From Gammaproteobacteria bacterium (GTDB lineage: Bacteria > Pseudomonadota > Gammaproteobacteria > HK1): a stretch of DNA of 42,427 nucleotides. The first letter of the stretch is position 1, and each line of letters begins with the position of its first letter. The stretch lies in contig JAJDUQ010000040.1 in assembly GCA_022826505.1 (NCBI GenBank), positions 1 to 42,427 on the forward strand. Direction: 5' to 3'. The notes under the pieces were generated by a model that was not told the origin of the DNA, did no database searches, and worked only from the letters and a program-made list of their open reading frames with translations. The position numbers and the translations under genes were made by a program. Positions 1 through 8,978 of the stretch are shown here, in pieces.

Positions 1-138
1 GCTCCGGCATGCGCTGGACCGTCGCCGGCGCCAACGCCATCATCGCCCTGCGCTGCGCCGTCGAGAGCAACCGCTTCGACGACTTCTGGGAACGCCGCGC
101 CAGCGTAGCAGCATGAATCTCATAAATGGGACGTGCAC
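1..138 (+). mobile_element. Right end of an ISKra4-family insertion sequence (partial)
   Basis: The window opens inside an insertion sequence. It holds the last codons of the transposase and a short terminal stretch containing ATGGGACGTGCACCC. Past this, the reading frame immediately resembles the interior of a BrxD-like protein, so I place the element's right end at about position 138. The left end, target duplication and matching inverted repeat lie outside the window, so the exact boundary is inferred. Confidence 0.5.
3..116 (+). CDS. ISKra4-family transposase, C-terminal end (partial)
   Basis: The frame opened at position 3 encodes 37 residues ending at a TGA at 114-116. It contains GMRWTVAGANAIIALRC followed by the ending NRFDDFWERR. 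A Gly-Met-Arg-Trp start, an Ala-Asn-Ala-Ile-(I/L)-Ala-Leu-Arg core and a final FxxFWxxR are typical of the C-terminus of ISKra4-family transposases (family knowledge from memory). Only the extreme C-terminus is present, so activity of this copy cannot be judged. Its insertion is the probable cause of the truncation of the next gene. Confidence 0.65.
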   Translation, partial: SGMRWTVAGANAIIALRCAVESNRFDDFWERRASVAA

Positions 139-770
139 CCCTGCTGGCATTGTTCGTACGCGAAGCCGGCTATCAGGGACTGGCGGTGTCGCTGGACGAA
201 CTGGTCAATCTCTACAAGCTGACCTCCTCACAGGCCCGGAACGCGAACTACGAGCAGATCCTGCGCATCCTTAACGATGTGCTGCAAGGCAGCGCCAGTC
301 ATCTCGGCTTCATGCTGGGCGGGACGCCCGAGTTTCTGATGGACACGCGCCGTGGCCTCTACAGCTACGAGGCGCTCCAGTCTCGACTGGCCGAGAACAC
401 CTTCGCGCGCGACGGACTCGTCGATTTGTCGGGTCCGGTGGTCCGGCTGGCCAATCTGACGCCGGAGGACATGTTCGTCCTGCTTGCCAATATCCGCCGC
501 GTGATGCGGGACGAGAACGCCGCTTTGCCGGATGACGCGCTCACCGCCTTCATGACCCATTGCTCCGACCGAATCGGGGATGCCTATTTCAGAACTCCCC
601 GCAATACGGTCACTGCGTTCGTGAACATGCTTTCCGTGCCGGAGCAGAACCCGGGCGTGGACTGGCATGGGCTGATCGGATCGGTCGAGGTCGCCGAAGA
701 TGGCGGGGACGACATGAGCGATGTTTCGGATGACGGGGCGGATGATGAGCTCGCGTCCTTCAGGCTCTGA
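126..770 (+). pseudogene. brxD: BrxD-like ATP-binding protein, C-terminal half, truncated by the IS
   Basis: This open frame of 214 codons matches the C-terminal half of BrxD/DUF2791 P-loop proteins of BREX type 2 phage-defence systems. Recognisable blocks are LDELVNLYKL, an RNANYEQILRILND block, GGTPEFLMDTRRGLYSYEAL and a VRLANLTPEDMFVLLANIR block. The Walker A region expected further upstream is missing because the insertion sequence lies there. The first five residues (MGRAP) appear to come from the IS terminus rather than from brxD. The last 29 bases overlap the start of the helicase gene, the close coupling expected for brxD and brxHI. The C-terminal tail is acidic. BrxD identity is by motif recall; another DUF2791 ATPase is possible. 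Confidence 0.65.
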
Positions 771-2991
771 ACGATCGACAGGGTTCGACCGACTCGCGGA
801 GCCCGTCCGTCGCTGGATCTGGCACAAGGGCTGGAACAGCCTGCGCGACATCCAGGAGCGCGCGATTCCGGTCCTGCTGAACGGCGACGGAGACGTGATC
901 ATCTCGACGGCCACCGCTGGTGGAAAGACCGAGGCCGCTTTCCTGCCGTTGATCTCCCTGATTCTGGAACGCCCCGGTGAGGGCGGCTTCGACCTCGTCT
1001 ACGTCGGCCCTCTCCGGGCACTCATCAACGATCAGTTCGAGCGCCTGGAAGACTTGTGCGACAGAGCCGAATTGCCGGTCCATCCGTGGCATGGCGACAT
1101 CTCCCAGGGAGCAAAGGCCCGCGCCCGCAAGAACCCGCGCGGCGTGCTGCTGATCACGCCGGAATCACTCGAGGCGCTTTTCGTGTTGCGTGGGCTGGAG
1201 ATTCCGACGCTGTTCATGAGCGCCCGCGCGGTCGTCGTCGACGAGTTGCACGCGTTGCTGGACACCGAGCGCGGTGTCCACCTGCGGTCGCTCCTGACGC
1301 GGCTGGAGTTGGCGGTCGGCCGTCGGATCCGCCGGGTCGGGCTGTCGGCAACGCTGGGCGAAATGGCGTTGGCAAGGGAATACCTTCGGCCCGAAGCTCC
1401 CGAGGCAGTGACGTTGCTGGAGAGCAAGTCCGACAGCCAAGTGCTGAAGGTCCAAGTCCGCGGCTATCTTCGACGGCGGCATCCAAGCGGAAGCGACGAA
1501 GAAGATGGGGATGAAACGGCTGCACAACGCGCGGTGGCCAGCCACCTGTTCTCCAGGCTGCGCGGCAGCCGGAACCTGATCTTTGCCGGAGCGCGCCAGA
1601 GTGTTGAATGGTATGCGGACGCTCTGCGCGAAATGTCCGAGAAGGCGCGTCTGCCGGTAGAGTTCTTCCCGCATCACGCCAGCTTGTCCCGCGAACACCG
1701 GATCGACCTCGAAAAACGTTTGAAGACGCACCCGGCGACGACCGCCGTCTGCACCTCGACCCTGGAGCTTGGCATCGATATCGGCGACATCGCCTGAGTG
1801 GCGCAGATAGGTGCCCCATTCTCCGTCGCGTCGCTCAGGCAGCGACTCGGCCGATCGGGGCGACGGACCAGCCAACCGGCGGTGCTGCGCATGTACGCGA
1901 TAGAGTCAGCGCCCTGCGCCGATTCCCATCCGCTGGACCGCCTGCACCTGGGTCTCGTCCGCTCGATCGCCATGGTCGAGCTACTGACAGAGGGGTGGTG
2001 CGAACCTCCCGCCCCGCAGGCGCTTCGTCTTTCGACGCTCACCCACCAAGTCCTTTCCGTAATCGCCGAGCACGGTGGGGTGAGCGCAAAGCGCCTCTAC
2101 GCAACGCTTTGTGAGCGGGGGCCGTTCCGGCGCGTCGCCCCTCGCCTGTTTGCACGCCTTCTCAAGCAACTGGGCAGGCCTGACGTAGCGCTAATCGAGC
2201 AGGCGCCCGACGGCGCCCTGCTTCTCGGCCGGCAGGGTGAACGGCTGGTCGAGCACTACAGCTTCTACGCCGTATTCCGGACCCACGAGGAATACCGGAT
2301 CATCGCCGGCGGCAAGCCGCTGGGGACGCTTCCAGTCGTCATGATCCTGGCGCTCGGCATGACGATCATCTTCTCAGGGAGACGCTGGCGCATCACCGAA
2401 ATTCATGACGAGGACAAGGTGATTGAGGTGACTGCCGACCGGGTGGGGAGGCCGCCACCTTTCGGCGGTGACGGCGGCCTGGTCCACGACAGGGTTGAGG
2501 AGAAAATGAAGGGTGTGCTTTCGGGCGCAGACCTTCCCGCCTATCTTGACGAGAGCGCGGCTCGTCTTCTGGAAGATGCACGCTCCGAATGTCGGAGACT
2601 GAATGTCGTCCAGAGGCCCATCTGCGAGCTCGGTAAGCGAAGCTGCCTGATCGCCACGTGGACAGGCACGGTCAAGACCTCGACGCCCGCCCTGGCACTC
2701 CGAGCCATGGGATATACGGCCGAGACCCATGACGGGTTCCTCAACGTCAATTGCGAGGAGGATGCCGAGCCCGTGGAAGCTGCCCTTGAGGAAATCGCCC
2801 ACTCGGGGCCGGTTTCCGCCGACAGCGTGTTGTCGGGCAAGGGAAACTTCATGACCGAGAAGTTTCATCCCTATCTGAGTCTCGATCTTCTCCTCGAGGA
2901 CGCGACCAGCAGCCGAGTCGATCTCGGCGCACTGCCGGAGCTGGCGCGCGGCATCATGGAAGCGCGTCGCGAAGCCGGGAGTCGGGTTTGA
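742..2991 (+). pseudogene. brxHI: BrxHI-like (Lhr-type) superfamily 2 helicase with in-frame TGA
   Basis: One reading frame runs from 742 to 2991 but is cut by a TGA at 1795-1797 (codon 352). The first part carries helicase motif I (TATAGGKT, residues 56-63), a DELH box (from residue 167) and SAT (202-204). The stop falls inside motif V, between LGIDIGDIA and VAQIGAPFS. The frame resumes at once with the motif VI block LRQRLGRSGRR and continues about 390 codons through the winged-helix and C-terminal domains of Lhr-like helicases. A single base change from TCA or CGA would explain it. The start is taken at ATG 742 (745 is also possible), overlapping brxD. Translation of the first part alone would give a helicase without its second ATP-site half, so it is probably inactive unless the stop is read through. 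Confidence 0.75.
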
Positions 2992-3015
2992 GTCTGGGGC
3001 TGTCCTCGGACGCCG

Positions 3016-3594
3016 TCAACCGGTCACCAAGTCCCTCAGAATGCCTCGATAGTGCTCGAAGTCCGGCGTCTTCAGTCCCGGAACGACGGCGGCATCGTCC
3101 CAGCGCCTGAGCATCGCCGCGGTCCGGCAGTAGGGGTTTTCTTCGAAGGCGGCTACATCGTGCGGGGACATCGGACCACCCTGCAGACCCAGGGTGTGCA
3201 GGGCCTGCGGAGCCAGTGTCTTCACGTAGTCCTTCTCGATCGCGCTTAGGTAGCGCTTGGCCTGCACGTGCAGCCGGATCGGTTCCACTACTTCGGCCGA
3301 GAAGTATGGCTGCAGCATCCGGGCGCCCGCGTTCTCGTGGTGACGGTCGACCTTGGCCTCCAGCATCGACGCGTGCTTGGGGTCGTCTTCGAGCCGGGCG
3401 AAGTCGGTGATGAAGTGTCCGACATCGTGCAGAAGCGCGGCCGCGACGACACCGGGTGTGCAGGATGCACCCTCGGCCGCCGCCGCCGTTTGCAGCATGT
3501 GCTCGGTGATGGACACGCCCCCTCCCTGATAGGAGCGCGCGCCGTGGCGAGTAAAGATTTCGGACAGTCGGTCGATGATGTCTTCGTTGGCCAT
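3016..3594 (-). CDS. PhnZ/TmpB-like HD-domain oxygenase (phosphonate-associated HD protein)
   Basis: A 192-residue HD-domain protein. Metal-ligand motifs are visible: H32 in the EHMLQ segment, H56-D57 in LLHDVGH, H85/H86, and H109 followed four residues later by Lys113 in HVQAKRYL. The SYQGGGVS stretch (Tyr22) and HVxAKRYL block match the mixed-valent di-iron HD oxygenases PhnZ and TmpB, which cleave C-P bonds of hydroxyphosphonates. The Glu that PhnZ is remembered to carry three residues after the Tyr is Gly25 here, so the substrate may differ. ATG at 3594 is chosen because GGAGGAGAAG sits directly before it. The gene converges on the helicase gene. A decayed LysR gene lies just upstream on the same strand. 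TmpB makes glycine betaine from a trimethylated phosphonate, which would fit the nearby demethylation genes, but no TmpA/PhnY partner is in the window. Confidence 0.7.
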   Translation of the reverse strand: MANEDIIDRLSEIFTRHGARSYQGGGVSITEHMLQTAAAAEGASCTPGVVAAALLHDVGHFITDFARLEDDPKHASMLEAKVDRHHENAGARMLQPYFSAEVVEPIRLHVQAKRYLSAIEKDYVKTLAPQALHTLGLQGGPMSPHDVAAFEENPYCRTAAMLRRWDDAAVVPGLKTPDFEHYRGILRDLVTG

Positions 3595-3748
3595 CTTCTC
3601 CTCCCATCGGCAGTCGTCTCGGACATGGTAGTCCACCGTTTGCCGAGTGGACCCGAGACCGAACAGGTTCGCGGGACAATATAGCCGCTGCGGCACGTCC
3701 GGAACCAGGAGTTCGCCGCGTAGCGTCCATTTCGGCGAGGAAGCCCCG

Positions 3749-3883
3749 AGCTCGGAGGCTGCCTCCGTGATGCTGCCCTGTCCGCCGCCGCCAGCACACA
3801 GATCGGGCGGCGGAGGTTTCACGCGAAAATTCCACTGAATTAGGCTGCGGCCGCCGATCGGTGACAATAATTGCGTTAATCAT
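3749..3883 (-). pseudogene. Decayed LysR-type regulator N-terminus (ghost 1)
   Basis: Read on the minus strand from an ATG at 3883, about 70 bases closely match the start of the intact LysR gene at 20862 (roughly 58 of 70 by eye). The match begins with GAAA-CCTCCGCC and runs through GTGCTGGCGGCGGCGGAC and GGGCAGCATCACGGAGG. Relative to the intact gene there is about 57 bases inserted after the first two codons, and a single-base deletion inside the alanine-rich helix that breaks the frame. Past about 3749 I cannot recognise LysR sequence. The roughly 48 bases before the ATG are also similar to those before the intact LysR gene. It is a dead paralogue lying divergent from the TRAP operon. Confidence 0.7.
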
Positions 3884-3900
3884 CAGAAATCCCGAGGATA
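3880..3900 (+). promoter_or_regulatory. Candidate LysR operator, copy a (upstream of TRAP operon)
   Basis: TCATCAGAAATCCCGAGGATA is an imperfect dyad (TCxTCxG, five-base spacer, CxGAxGA) shared with three other places in the window. It lies 100 bases before the TRAP binding-protein start and overlaps the first codon of the decayed LysR gene read the other way. The 3901-3999 stretch after it is comparatively AT-rich and ends in an AAGGAGA ribosome site, so it probably carries the TRAP promoter. I could not fix -35/-10 boxes. Confidence 0.45.
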
Positions 3901-3999
3901 AATCCTAACTACTCTGAGTTTGCAATACCGACGATACGGTGTAAGCCTCTTCCCTCGGAATGAGACACAACATTCATTCATGAGGCAAGGAGACATCGC

Positions 4000-5160
4000 A
4001 TGAAACTCGACGAGCAATCCCAGCGTTCCGTCAACGCCGACAGACCCGACAAACCCGTCAAGCGAAGGCACCTGTTGAAGGGATCGCTAGCCGTTGGCGG
4101 CGCGGCAGCCACGGCAGCCATCGCATTCCCCTACATCCGTGACGCCAGGGCCGCCGAGACGACCACCTGGAAAGTCCAGACGGCCTGGTGGCAGGGTGTT
4201 GCCGGCTGGCCGTACTTCGAGAACTGGTGCAAGACCATCGTCGAGAAGACCGGGGGCGAGCTGGCCTTTCAACCATTCGCCGGCGGGGCGGCGGTCGGCA
4301 CCTTCGAAATGATGGATGCCACCCGGACCGGCGTGCTCGACGCGATGAACTGGTTCACCCTCTATGGGGCCGGCAAGCTGCCGGCGACGGTGTTCCTGAG
4401 CTCCTATCCGCTGGGCCTGCGCAATCCGCATGAATGGGATGTGTTCTTCTACGGGCTCGGCGGCCTGGAAATCACGCGGAAATTGTACGCGCAGTACGGT
4501 CTCTTCTATGTGGGTCAAATCCAGCACGGCCCCAACATCATTCACTCCAAGACGCCAATCCGCTCCATCGAGGACTTCAAGGACAAGAAGATGCGAGTGC
4601 CGGGCGGCATGGTCGCCGAGTTGTTCACGGCGGCAGGCGCCAAGACCACCTTGCTGCCGGGAAGCGAGATCTATCCGGCGATGGAAAAGGGCACGATCGA
4701 CATCACCGACGTGGTCGGTCCCGCGATCAACTACGACATGGGTCTCTCGCAGGTTGCCAAGTTCATTTCAATGGGGCCCCCTGGATTCATGTCCATCTAC
4801 CAGCCCGTCGACCTCATGGACCTCACGGTCAACATGGATCGATGGAACGCCCTCTCACCGCAGATGAAGCAGTTCGTGGAGATGGAGACGCAGGTCTACT
4901 CGAACAGTCATCATGCGGAGATCCAGCGCCTCGACCAGCTTGCGTGGAAGAAGTTCACGGACGACAAGGTCAGGGTCATCCGCCTGACCCAGCGAGACGT
5001 CGAGGCGTTCACCAAGCTCGCTGTTCCCTTGTGGTACAAGTGGGCCAACAAGGACAAGACCGCGGCGCAGGTCTTCAAGATCCAGCTCGACTACATGATG
5101 TCGGGAAGCCTCGGGTATGTAACGCCCGACATGATCAAGGGCCAGACGCTGAACATGTAG
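4000..5160 (+). CDS. TRAP transporter substrate-binding protein, DctP/TakP type, Tat-exported
   Basis: A 386-residue periplasmic binding protein. The N-terminus has a twin-arginine signal (KRRHLLK, residues 21-27, then a glycine/alanine-rich hydrophobic stretch), with likely cleavage near residue 51 (DARA). The mature part is a DctP-family fold. An Arg in KKMRVPGG (R199) sits where TRAP binding proteins bind the ligand carboxylate. Start ATG 4000 follows AAGGAGA. It is the first gene of a TRAP operon with the two permease genes that follow. A hairpin in the gap after it may help maintain a higher level of binding protein than permease. The ligand is presumably a small organic acid or zwitterion with a carboxylate; given the neighbours, a methylated amino acid or betaine is a guess. 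Confidence 0.9.
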   Translation: MKLDEQSQRSVNADRPDKPVKRRHLLKGSLAVGGAAATAAIAFPYIRDARAAETTTWKVQTAWWQGVAGWPYFENWCKTIVEKTGGELAFQPFAGGAAVGTFEMMDATRTGVLDAMNWFTLYGAGKLPATVFLSSYPLGLRNPHEWDVFFYGLGGLEITRKLYAQYGLFYVGQIQHGPNIIHSKTPIRSIEDFKDKKMRVPGGMVAELFTAAGAKTTLLPGSEIYPAMEKGTIDITDVVGPAINYDMGLSQVAKFISMGPPGFMSIYQPVDLMDLTVNMDRWNALSPQMKQFVEMETQVYSNSHHAEIQRLDQLAWKKFTDDKVRVIRLTQRDVEAFTKLAVPLWYKWANKDKTAAQVFKIQLDYMMSGSLGYVTPDMIKGQTLNM

Positions 5161-5174
5161 CGAGAAGCCTCGCA

Positions 5175-5204
5175 GGGCAACGGGACGCCGTCGGAACGTT
5201 GCCC
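5175..5204 (+). terminator. Intra-operon hairpin between TRAP binding protein and permease
   Basis: GGGCAACG (5175-5182) and CGTTGCCC (5197-5204) form a perfect 8-bp stem with a 14-base loop, starting 15 bases after the binding-protein stop codon. There is no T-run, so it is more likely an mRNA-stabilising or attenuating hairpin than a full terminator. Confidence 0.5.
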
Positions 5205-5348
5205 GGACCGCTCGTCCGCAGGGCCGGGTGTCCGCTCGACTGCGAGCCGGGACGGGTTCGAGTCGGCGTCGAGTACCGCCACGACGGCGGCCGATGAGGC
5301 TGCCATCGTGGCGGTGCCGCTCAATTCGAAGAGCAATGGGAATGCGGA

Positions 5349-6473
5349 ATGCCTAGTCTGACCTTCATCCTGCCCCATTCGCTGTACTGGGCGGGTCTGC
5401 TGCTGTTCCCGTTCCTTGCCATGTATCTGGTGCACCGGGAAGGGAAATTCAGGTCCGGTGGCGCCGTGTCCATTCCGCTGGCTTACCTGTTTCTGATTGG
5501 AGGAGGGTACGTAGGGCTGCACCGCTTCTATGCCCGCAACCTCCTGGGCATCGTCTACATCCCGCTATTCCTCGCGATCCTCTTCGCCAACGTCGAGGGG
5601 CGACAGGCCCGCGACGGGGTATCGCAGGTACGGGCCGAGGTTCTTGTCGCCGAGTTCGATCTCGAAGAAGCTCAGGCCGCGGTGGCCGAGGCGACCGACG
5701 GCGCAACGGAGTTGCTTGCCAAGGCCGAACGGACGATGGCCGAGTTGCAGCAGGACATGAATGCCGCCACGGCATCGTTCGACTTCTGGAATTCCCTCGC
5801 GGGTGCGTTCGGCCTGGCCATTGCGGTGCTGTTGTTGATCGACGCCTTCCTGGTTCCGCGGCTCGTTCGGCGTTGTGCGCAGACCGAATCCACGCAACGA
5901 GCCGCGCAGTCGAGCGAGCCGGCGGCGCCGGAGGTGGCGCTGGTCGGCACCCATGAAGCCGCCTCGCTCAAGGTCCACACGAAAGTCACCGACGTCATTG
6001 ACGCCATCAGTCGCCGGACGGGCGAATATGTTTGCTACTGGTCGGTCATTGCAGTCGTTGTCTACTACTACGAGGTGCTCGCGCGCTACGTCTTCAACTC
6101 ACCGACGAACTGGGCCCACGAGAGCATGTACCTGATGTTCGGCATGATGTACCTGATTGCGGGCGCGTTCGGCCTGCACGAAGACCAGCACGTACGCGTC
6201 GACATCATCTACTCCCGTCTCTCCGATCGCGGCAAGGCCCTGGCCGACGTCATCACGTCGACGCTGTTCTTCATATTCACCGGAGCGCTCCTGGTGAGCG
6301 GATGGGTATTCACCTCGTTCGCCGTGGGAATGTGGGAGGTCTCCTTCACCGAGTGGGCGGTGCAGTACTGGGCCGTGAAGGCCACCATCGTCATCGGCTC
6401 GGTTCTGATCATCCTGCAGGGTCTTTCCAAGCTGGTGAAGGACCTTCGCATCCTCCTTGCAATGGAAGGCTAG
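5349..6473 (+). CDS. TRAP small permease (DctQ) with N-terminal TM2-like domain and coiled coil
   Basis: A 374-residue membrane protein, about twice the usual DctQ size. Residues 1-85 hold two or three hydrophobic segments with GGGYVGLHRFYARNLLGIVY, a signature like that of TM2-domain proteins. Residues about 90-140 are rich in Glu, Ala and Leu (EAQAAVAEATDGATELLAKA) and look like a coiled coil. Another membrane helix follows at about 150-170, then a linker. Residues about 205-370 form the four-helix DctQ domain with ARYVFNSPTNWAHE. It would pair with the large permease next door. The role of the added domain is unknown. The start is tentative, with a GGAATGCGG-like site before ATG 5349. Confidence 0.85.
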   Translation: MPSLTFILPHSLYWAGLLLFPFLAMYLVHREGKFRSGGAVSIPLAYLFLIGGGYVGLHRFYARNLLGIVYIPLFLAILFANVEGRQARDGVSQVRAEVLVAEFDLEEAQAAVAEATDGATELLAKAERTMAELQQDMNAATASFDFWNSLAGAFGLAIAVLLLIDAFLVPRLVRRCAQTESTQRAAQSSEPAAPEVALVGTHEAASLKVHTKVTDVIDAISRRTGEYVCYWSVIAVVVYYYEVLARYVFNSPTNWAHESMYLMFGMMYLIAGAFGLHEDQHVRVDIIYSRLSDRGKALADVITSTLFFIFTGALLVSGWVFTSFAVGMWEVSFTEWAVQYWAVKATIVIGSVLIILQGLSKLVKDLRILLAMEG

Positions 6474-6476
6474 ATC

Positions 6477-7841
6477 GTGGGCATGGAAATCGGAATCGAG
6501 TGGCTCACCGTATTGATGTTCGGCTCGCTGACCGTCTTCCTGCTGGCCGGGCTGCCGCTGGCGTTCCTGACCGGTGGGCTGGGGGTCATCTTCCTGGTCG
6601 TGTTCGGCGACCTCTCCATGATTCACATTCTGCCCTCCCGAATCTTCCCGTTCATGACGCAGTACCAGTTGTCCGCCCTCCCGCTCTTCCTGTTCATGGC
6701 GGCGATCCTCGAACGGGCCGGTCTGATCGATGCCTTGTTCAATGTGGTCTACAAGCTTCTCGGCGGACTCAAGGGCGGTCTCGCCTCATCGACGATCGTG
6801 GGCTCGACGATCCTCGCGGCGATGGTGGGGGTGGTCGGCGCCACCGAGGTGACGATGGGGATCATTGCCTTGCCGGCGATGCTCAGGCGCCGCTACAGCC
6901 CGGAGCTCGCGTGCGGATGCATTCTGGCCGGTGGCAGCCTGGGCATCCTGATCCCGCCGTCGGTCATGGCGATTCTCATCGCCCTGGTGGTGGGTCTGTC
7001 CATCGGTGAGCTGTTCGTGGGGGCGGTGTTCCCGGGGCTTCTGCTCGCGGGGATCTACATCCTGTACATCACGGTGCGCTGCTACATCAACCCGCAGATG
7101 GGGCCGGCGCTTCCACTCGAGGAACGTGTCGATTTCCGGGAAAAGCTGCGGCTTCTGCGTGGCATCATCGCTCCGCTCACCCTGGTCTTTCTGGTGCTGG
7201 GCATCATTTTCACCGGGGTGGCGACTCCGGTCGAAGCCGCCGGAATCGGTACCTTCGGGGCCTTGTTCGTCATGGGCCTGCACCGCCGGCTCACCTGGGT
7301 CGCCATTCGCGAGGCAGCCCTCATGACCGTGAAGTACACGGTGATGGTCCTGTGGATCATCTTCGGCGCCAGCATCTTCGTCGGTTTCTACATCGTTCAG
7401 GGTGGAACGGATTTCGTCGGCAACACGCTCCTCGGCCTCGGCCTCGGTCCCTACGGCATTCTCGTGGTCATGATGGTGCTGCTGGTCATCCTGGGCATGT
7501 TCCTCGACTGGGTGGGCATCATGTTTCTCGCGTTGCCGATTTTCGCACCGATCGTGAACAGTCTCGCCTGGGACGGCGTGCTCGGGTTGCCGGGTGTCGC
7601 CCCCGACGAGGTGCTGATCTGGTTCGGCGTGGTCTACATGCTGAACATGCAGATGTCGTTTCTGAGTCCGCCATTCGGCTACGCGCTGTTCTATCTCAAG
7701 AGCGTGGCCGGACGCGACGTCTCCATGGGAACCATCTATCGCTCGGCGATTCCATTCCTGGGGCTTCAGGCGACGGCCCTGGCGATATGCGTGATCTTTC
7801 CCGAAATAATACTTTGGCTACCTCGCCAACTGTACGAATAA
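6477..7841 (+). CDS. TRAP transporter large permease (DctM)
   Basis: A 454-residue very hydrophobic protein of DctM family length, with about twelve membrane segments. Characteristic pieces are the GLPLAFLTGGLG segment near residue 26, the GGSLGILIPPSVMAIL block and, near the C-terminus, MSFLSPPFGYALFYLKS. It forms the Na+-driven translocation channel with the DctQ partner. It starts three bases after the small-permease stop. The GTG at 6477 or ATG at 6483 are both possible starts. It ends the TRAP part of the operon; the MetE-like gene follows after 78 bases and may be co-transcribed. Confidence 0.92.
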   Translation: MGMEIGIEWLTVLMFGSLTVFLLAGLPLAFLTGGLGVIFLVVFGDLSMIHILPSRIFPFMTQYQLSALPLFLFMAAILERAGLIDALFNVVYKLLGGLKGGLASSTIVGSTILAAMVGVVGATEVTMGIIALPAMLRRRYSPELACGCILAGGSLGILIPPSVMAILIALVVGLSIGELFVGAVFPGLLLAGIYILYITVRCYINPQMGPALPLEERVDFREKLRLLRGIIAPLTLVFLVLGIIFTGVATPVEAAGIGTFGALFVMGLHRRLTWVAIREAALMTVKYTVMVLWIIFGASIFVGFYIVQGGTDFVGNTLLGLGLGPYGILVVMMVLLVILGMFLDWVGIMFLALPIFAPIVNSLAWDGVLGLPGVAPDEVLIWFGVVYMLNMQMSFLSPPFGYALFYLKSVAGRDVSMGTIYRSAIPFLGLQATALAICVIFPEIILWLPRQLYE

Positions 7842-7919
7842 TCGGATAGTTGGACCGCGGGTGTCTCGCAAGGTATCGAAGGCACCTGGCCGTGGCGCGC
7901 GATCTGCTGGAGACGGACC

Positions 7920-8978
7920 ATGCCGCTACTGACCACCACGATAGGGGCCTATCCCAAACCGGACTACGTCGAGATTCCCGACTGGTTCACCGACCGCACC
8001 GACAAGATGCGAAATCCCACTCGGGATTACGTGGAGGCGTTGCGAGCACTCGGAGACCAGGGAGAAGCTGTCTTCGAGCGCGCTACTCGCGAGGTGGTTC
8101 TCGATCAGGTCGATGCCGGCATCGACATTCCCACCGACGGCGAAGTCCGACGGGAAAACTACATTCACTATCACTGCCGGCATCTGGACGGTATCGACTT
8201 CGACACGCTCACCACCGTCGATATCCGCAATGGCGCCTACGCCGACGCTCGTCTGCCCACGATCACCGCGCCGGTGCGCGCGCGAGGAAATTTTCTGACG
8301 CGCGACTGGCGGATTGCTCAATCCTTTACCGATCGGAGCGTCAAGATCACCATGCCCGGACCCATGACCATCTCGGGCACGGTCGCGGACGCCCATTATG
8401 GTGACCCCAGGAAGCGTGGAGCCGATATCGCCCAGGCCCTGAACCACGAGGTACTGGCGCTCGTCGAAGCCGGCGCCCGTCACGTGCAGATCGACGAACC
8501 ACTCTTCGCACGTCGACCGGCGGACGCGCTCGACCATGGTATCGAGCACATCGATCGCTGCTTCCATGGCGTGCCCGACCGCGTCACGCGCACGGTTCAC
8601 ATGTGCTGCGGGTATCCCGACGCGCTCGACAACCCGGAGTTCCCGAAGGCCGACATCGAGTCCTACGTGCAGATCGCACGTGCCATCGAGGACTCCACGA
8701 TTCAGGCCGTTTCGATCGAGGACGCCCACCGGCACAACGACTTGTCGTTGCTGGAGACGTACGAATCCACGACCGTGATCCTGGGGGTGGTGGACGTCTC
8801 GTCCAGCCGCATTGAAGCGGTTGACGAAATCGAAGCCCGCCTCGAAGAGGCACTAGAGCACATCGATGCCCGTCGCCTGATCGCGGCTCCCGACTGCGGC
8901 TTGGGTCTCTTGACCCGAGAGATGGCGATCGACAAGCTCACGAACATGGCGACGGCGGCAAAGCGGGTCGAAGGATAG
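7920..8978 (+). CDS. Short MetE-like (core-MetE) zinc methyltransferase, copy 1
   Basis: A 352-residue protein matching only the C-terminal catalytic half of cobalamin-independent methionine synthase. The zinc ligands are in place: H227 and C229 (HMCCGYP), E267 (SIEDAHR) and C326 (APDCGLGL). The N-terminus LTTTIGAYPKP is typical of this family. Core-MetE proteins without the N-terminal folate half have been reported to use methylcobalamin or a methylated corrinoid protein as donor and homocysteine as acceptor (family knowledge). Two corrinoid methyltransferase fusions occur in this window, so the inferred role is to discharge methyl-corrinoid onto a thiol. ATG 7920 follows GGAGACGGACC. A paralogue lies at 17002-18099, so the acceptors or donors may be distinct. 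Confidence 0.8.
   Translation: MPLLTTTIGAYPKPDYVEIPDWFTDRTDKMRNPTRDYVEALRALGDQGEAVFERATREVVLDQVDAGIDIPTDGEVRRENYIHYHCRHLDGIDFDTLTTVDIRNGAYADARLPTITAPVRARGNFLTRDWRIAQSFTDRSVKITMPGPMTISGTVADAHYGDPRKRGADIAQALNHEVLALVEAGARHVQIDEPLFARRPADALDHGIEHIDRCFHGVPDRVTRTVHMCCGYPDALDNPEFPKADIESYVQIARAIEDSTIQAVSIEDAHRHNDLSLLETYESTTVILGVVDVSSSRIEAVDEIEARLEEALEHIDARRLIAAPDCGLGLLTREMAIDKLTNMATAAKRVEG

Noticed and set aside
742..2991. TGA in the helicase as selenocysteine or programmed readthrough
   Set aside because: No selenoprotein helicase family is known to me, no SECIS-like hairpin was apparent after the codon, and the neighbouring brxD is also broken, so simple decay is more economical.
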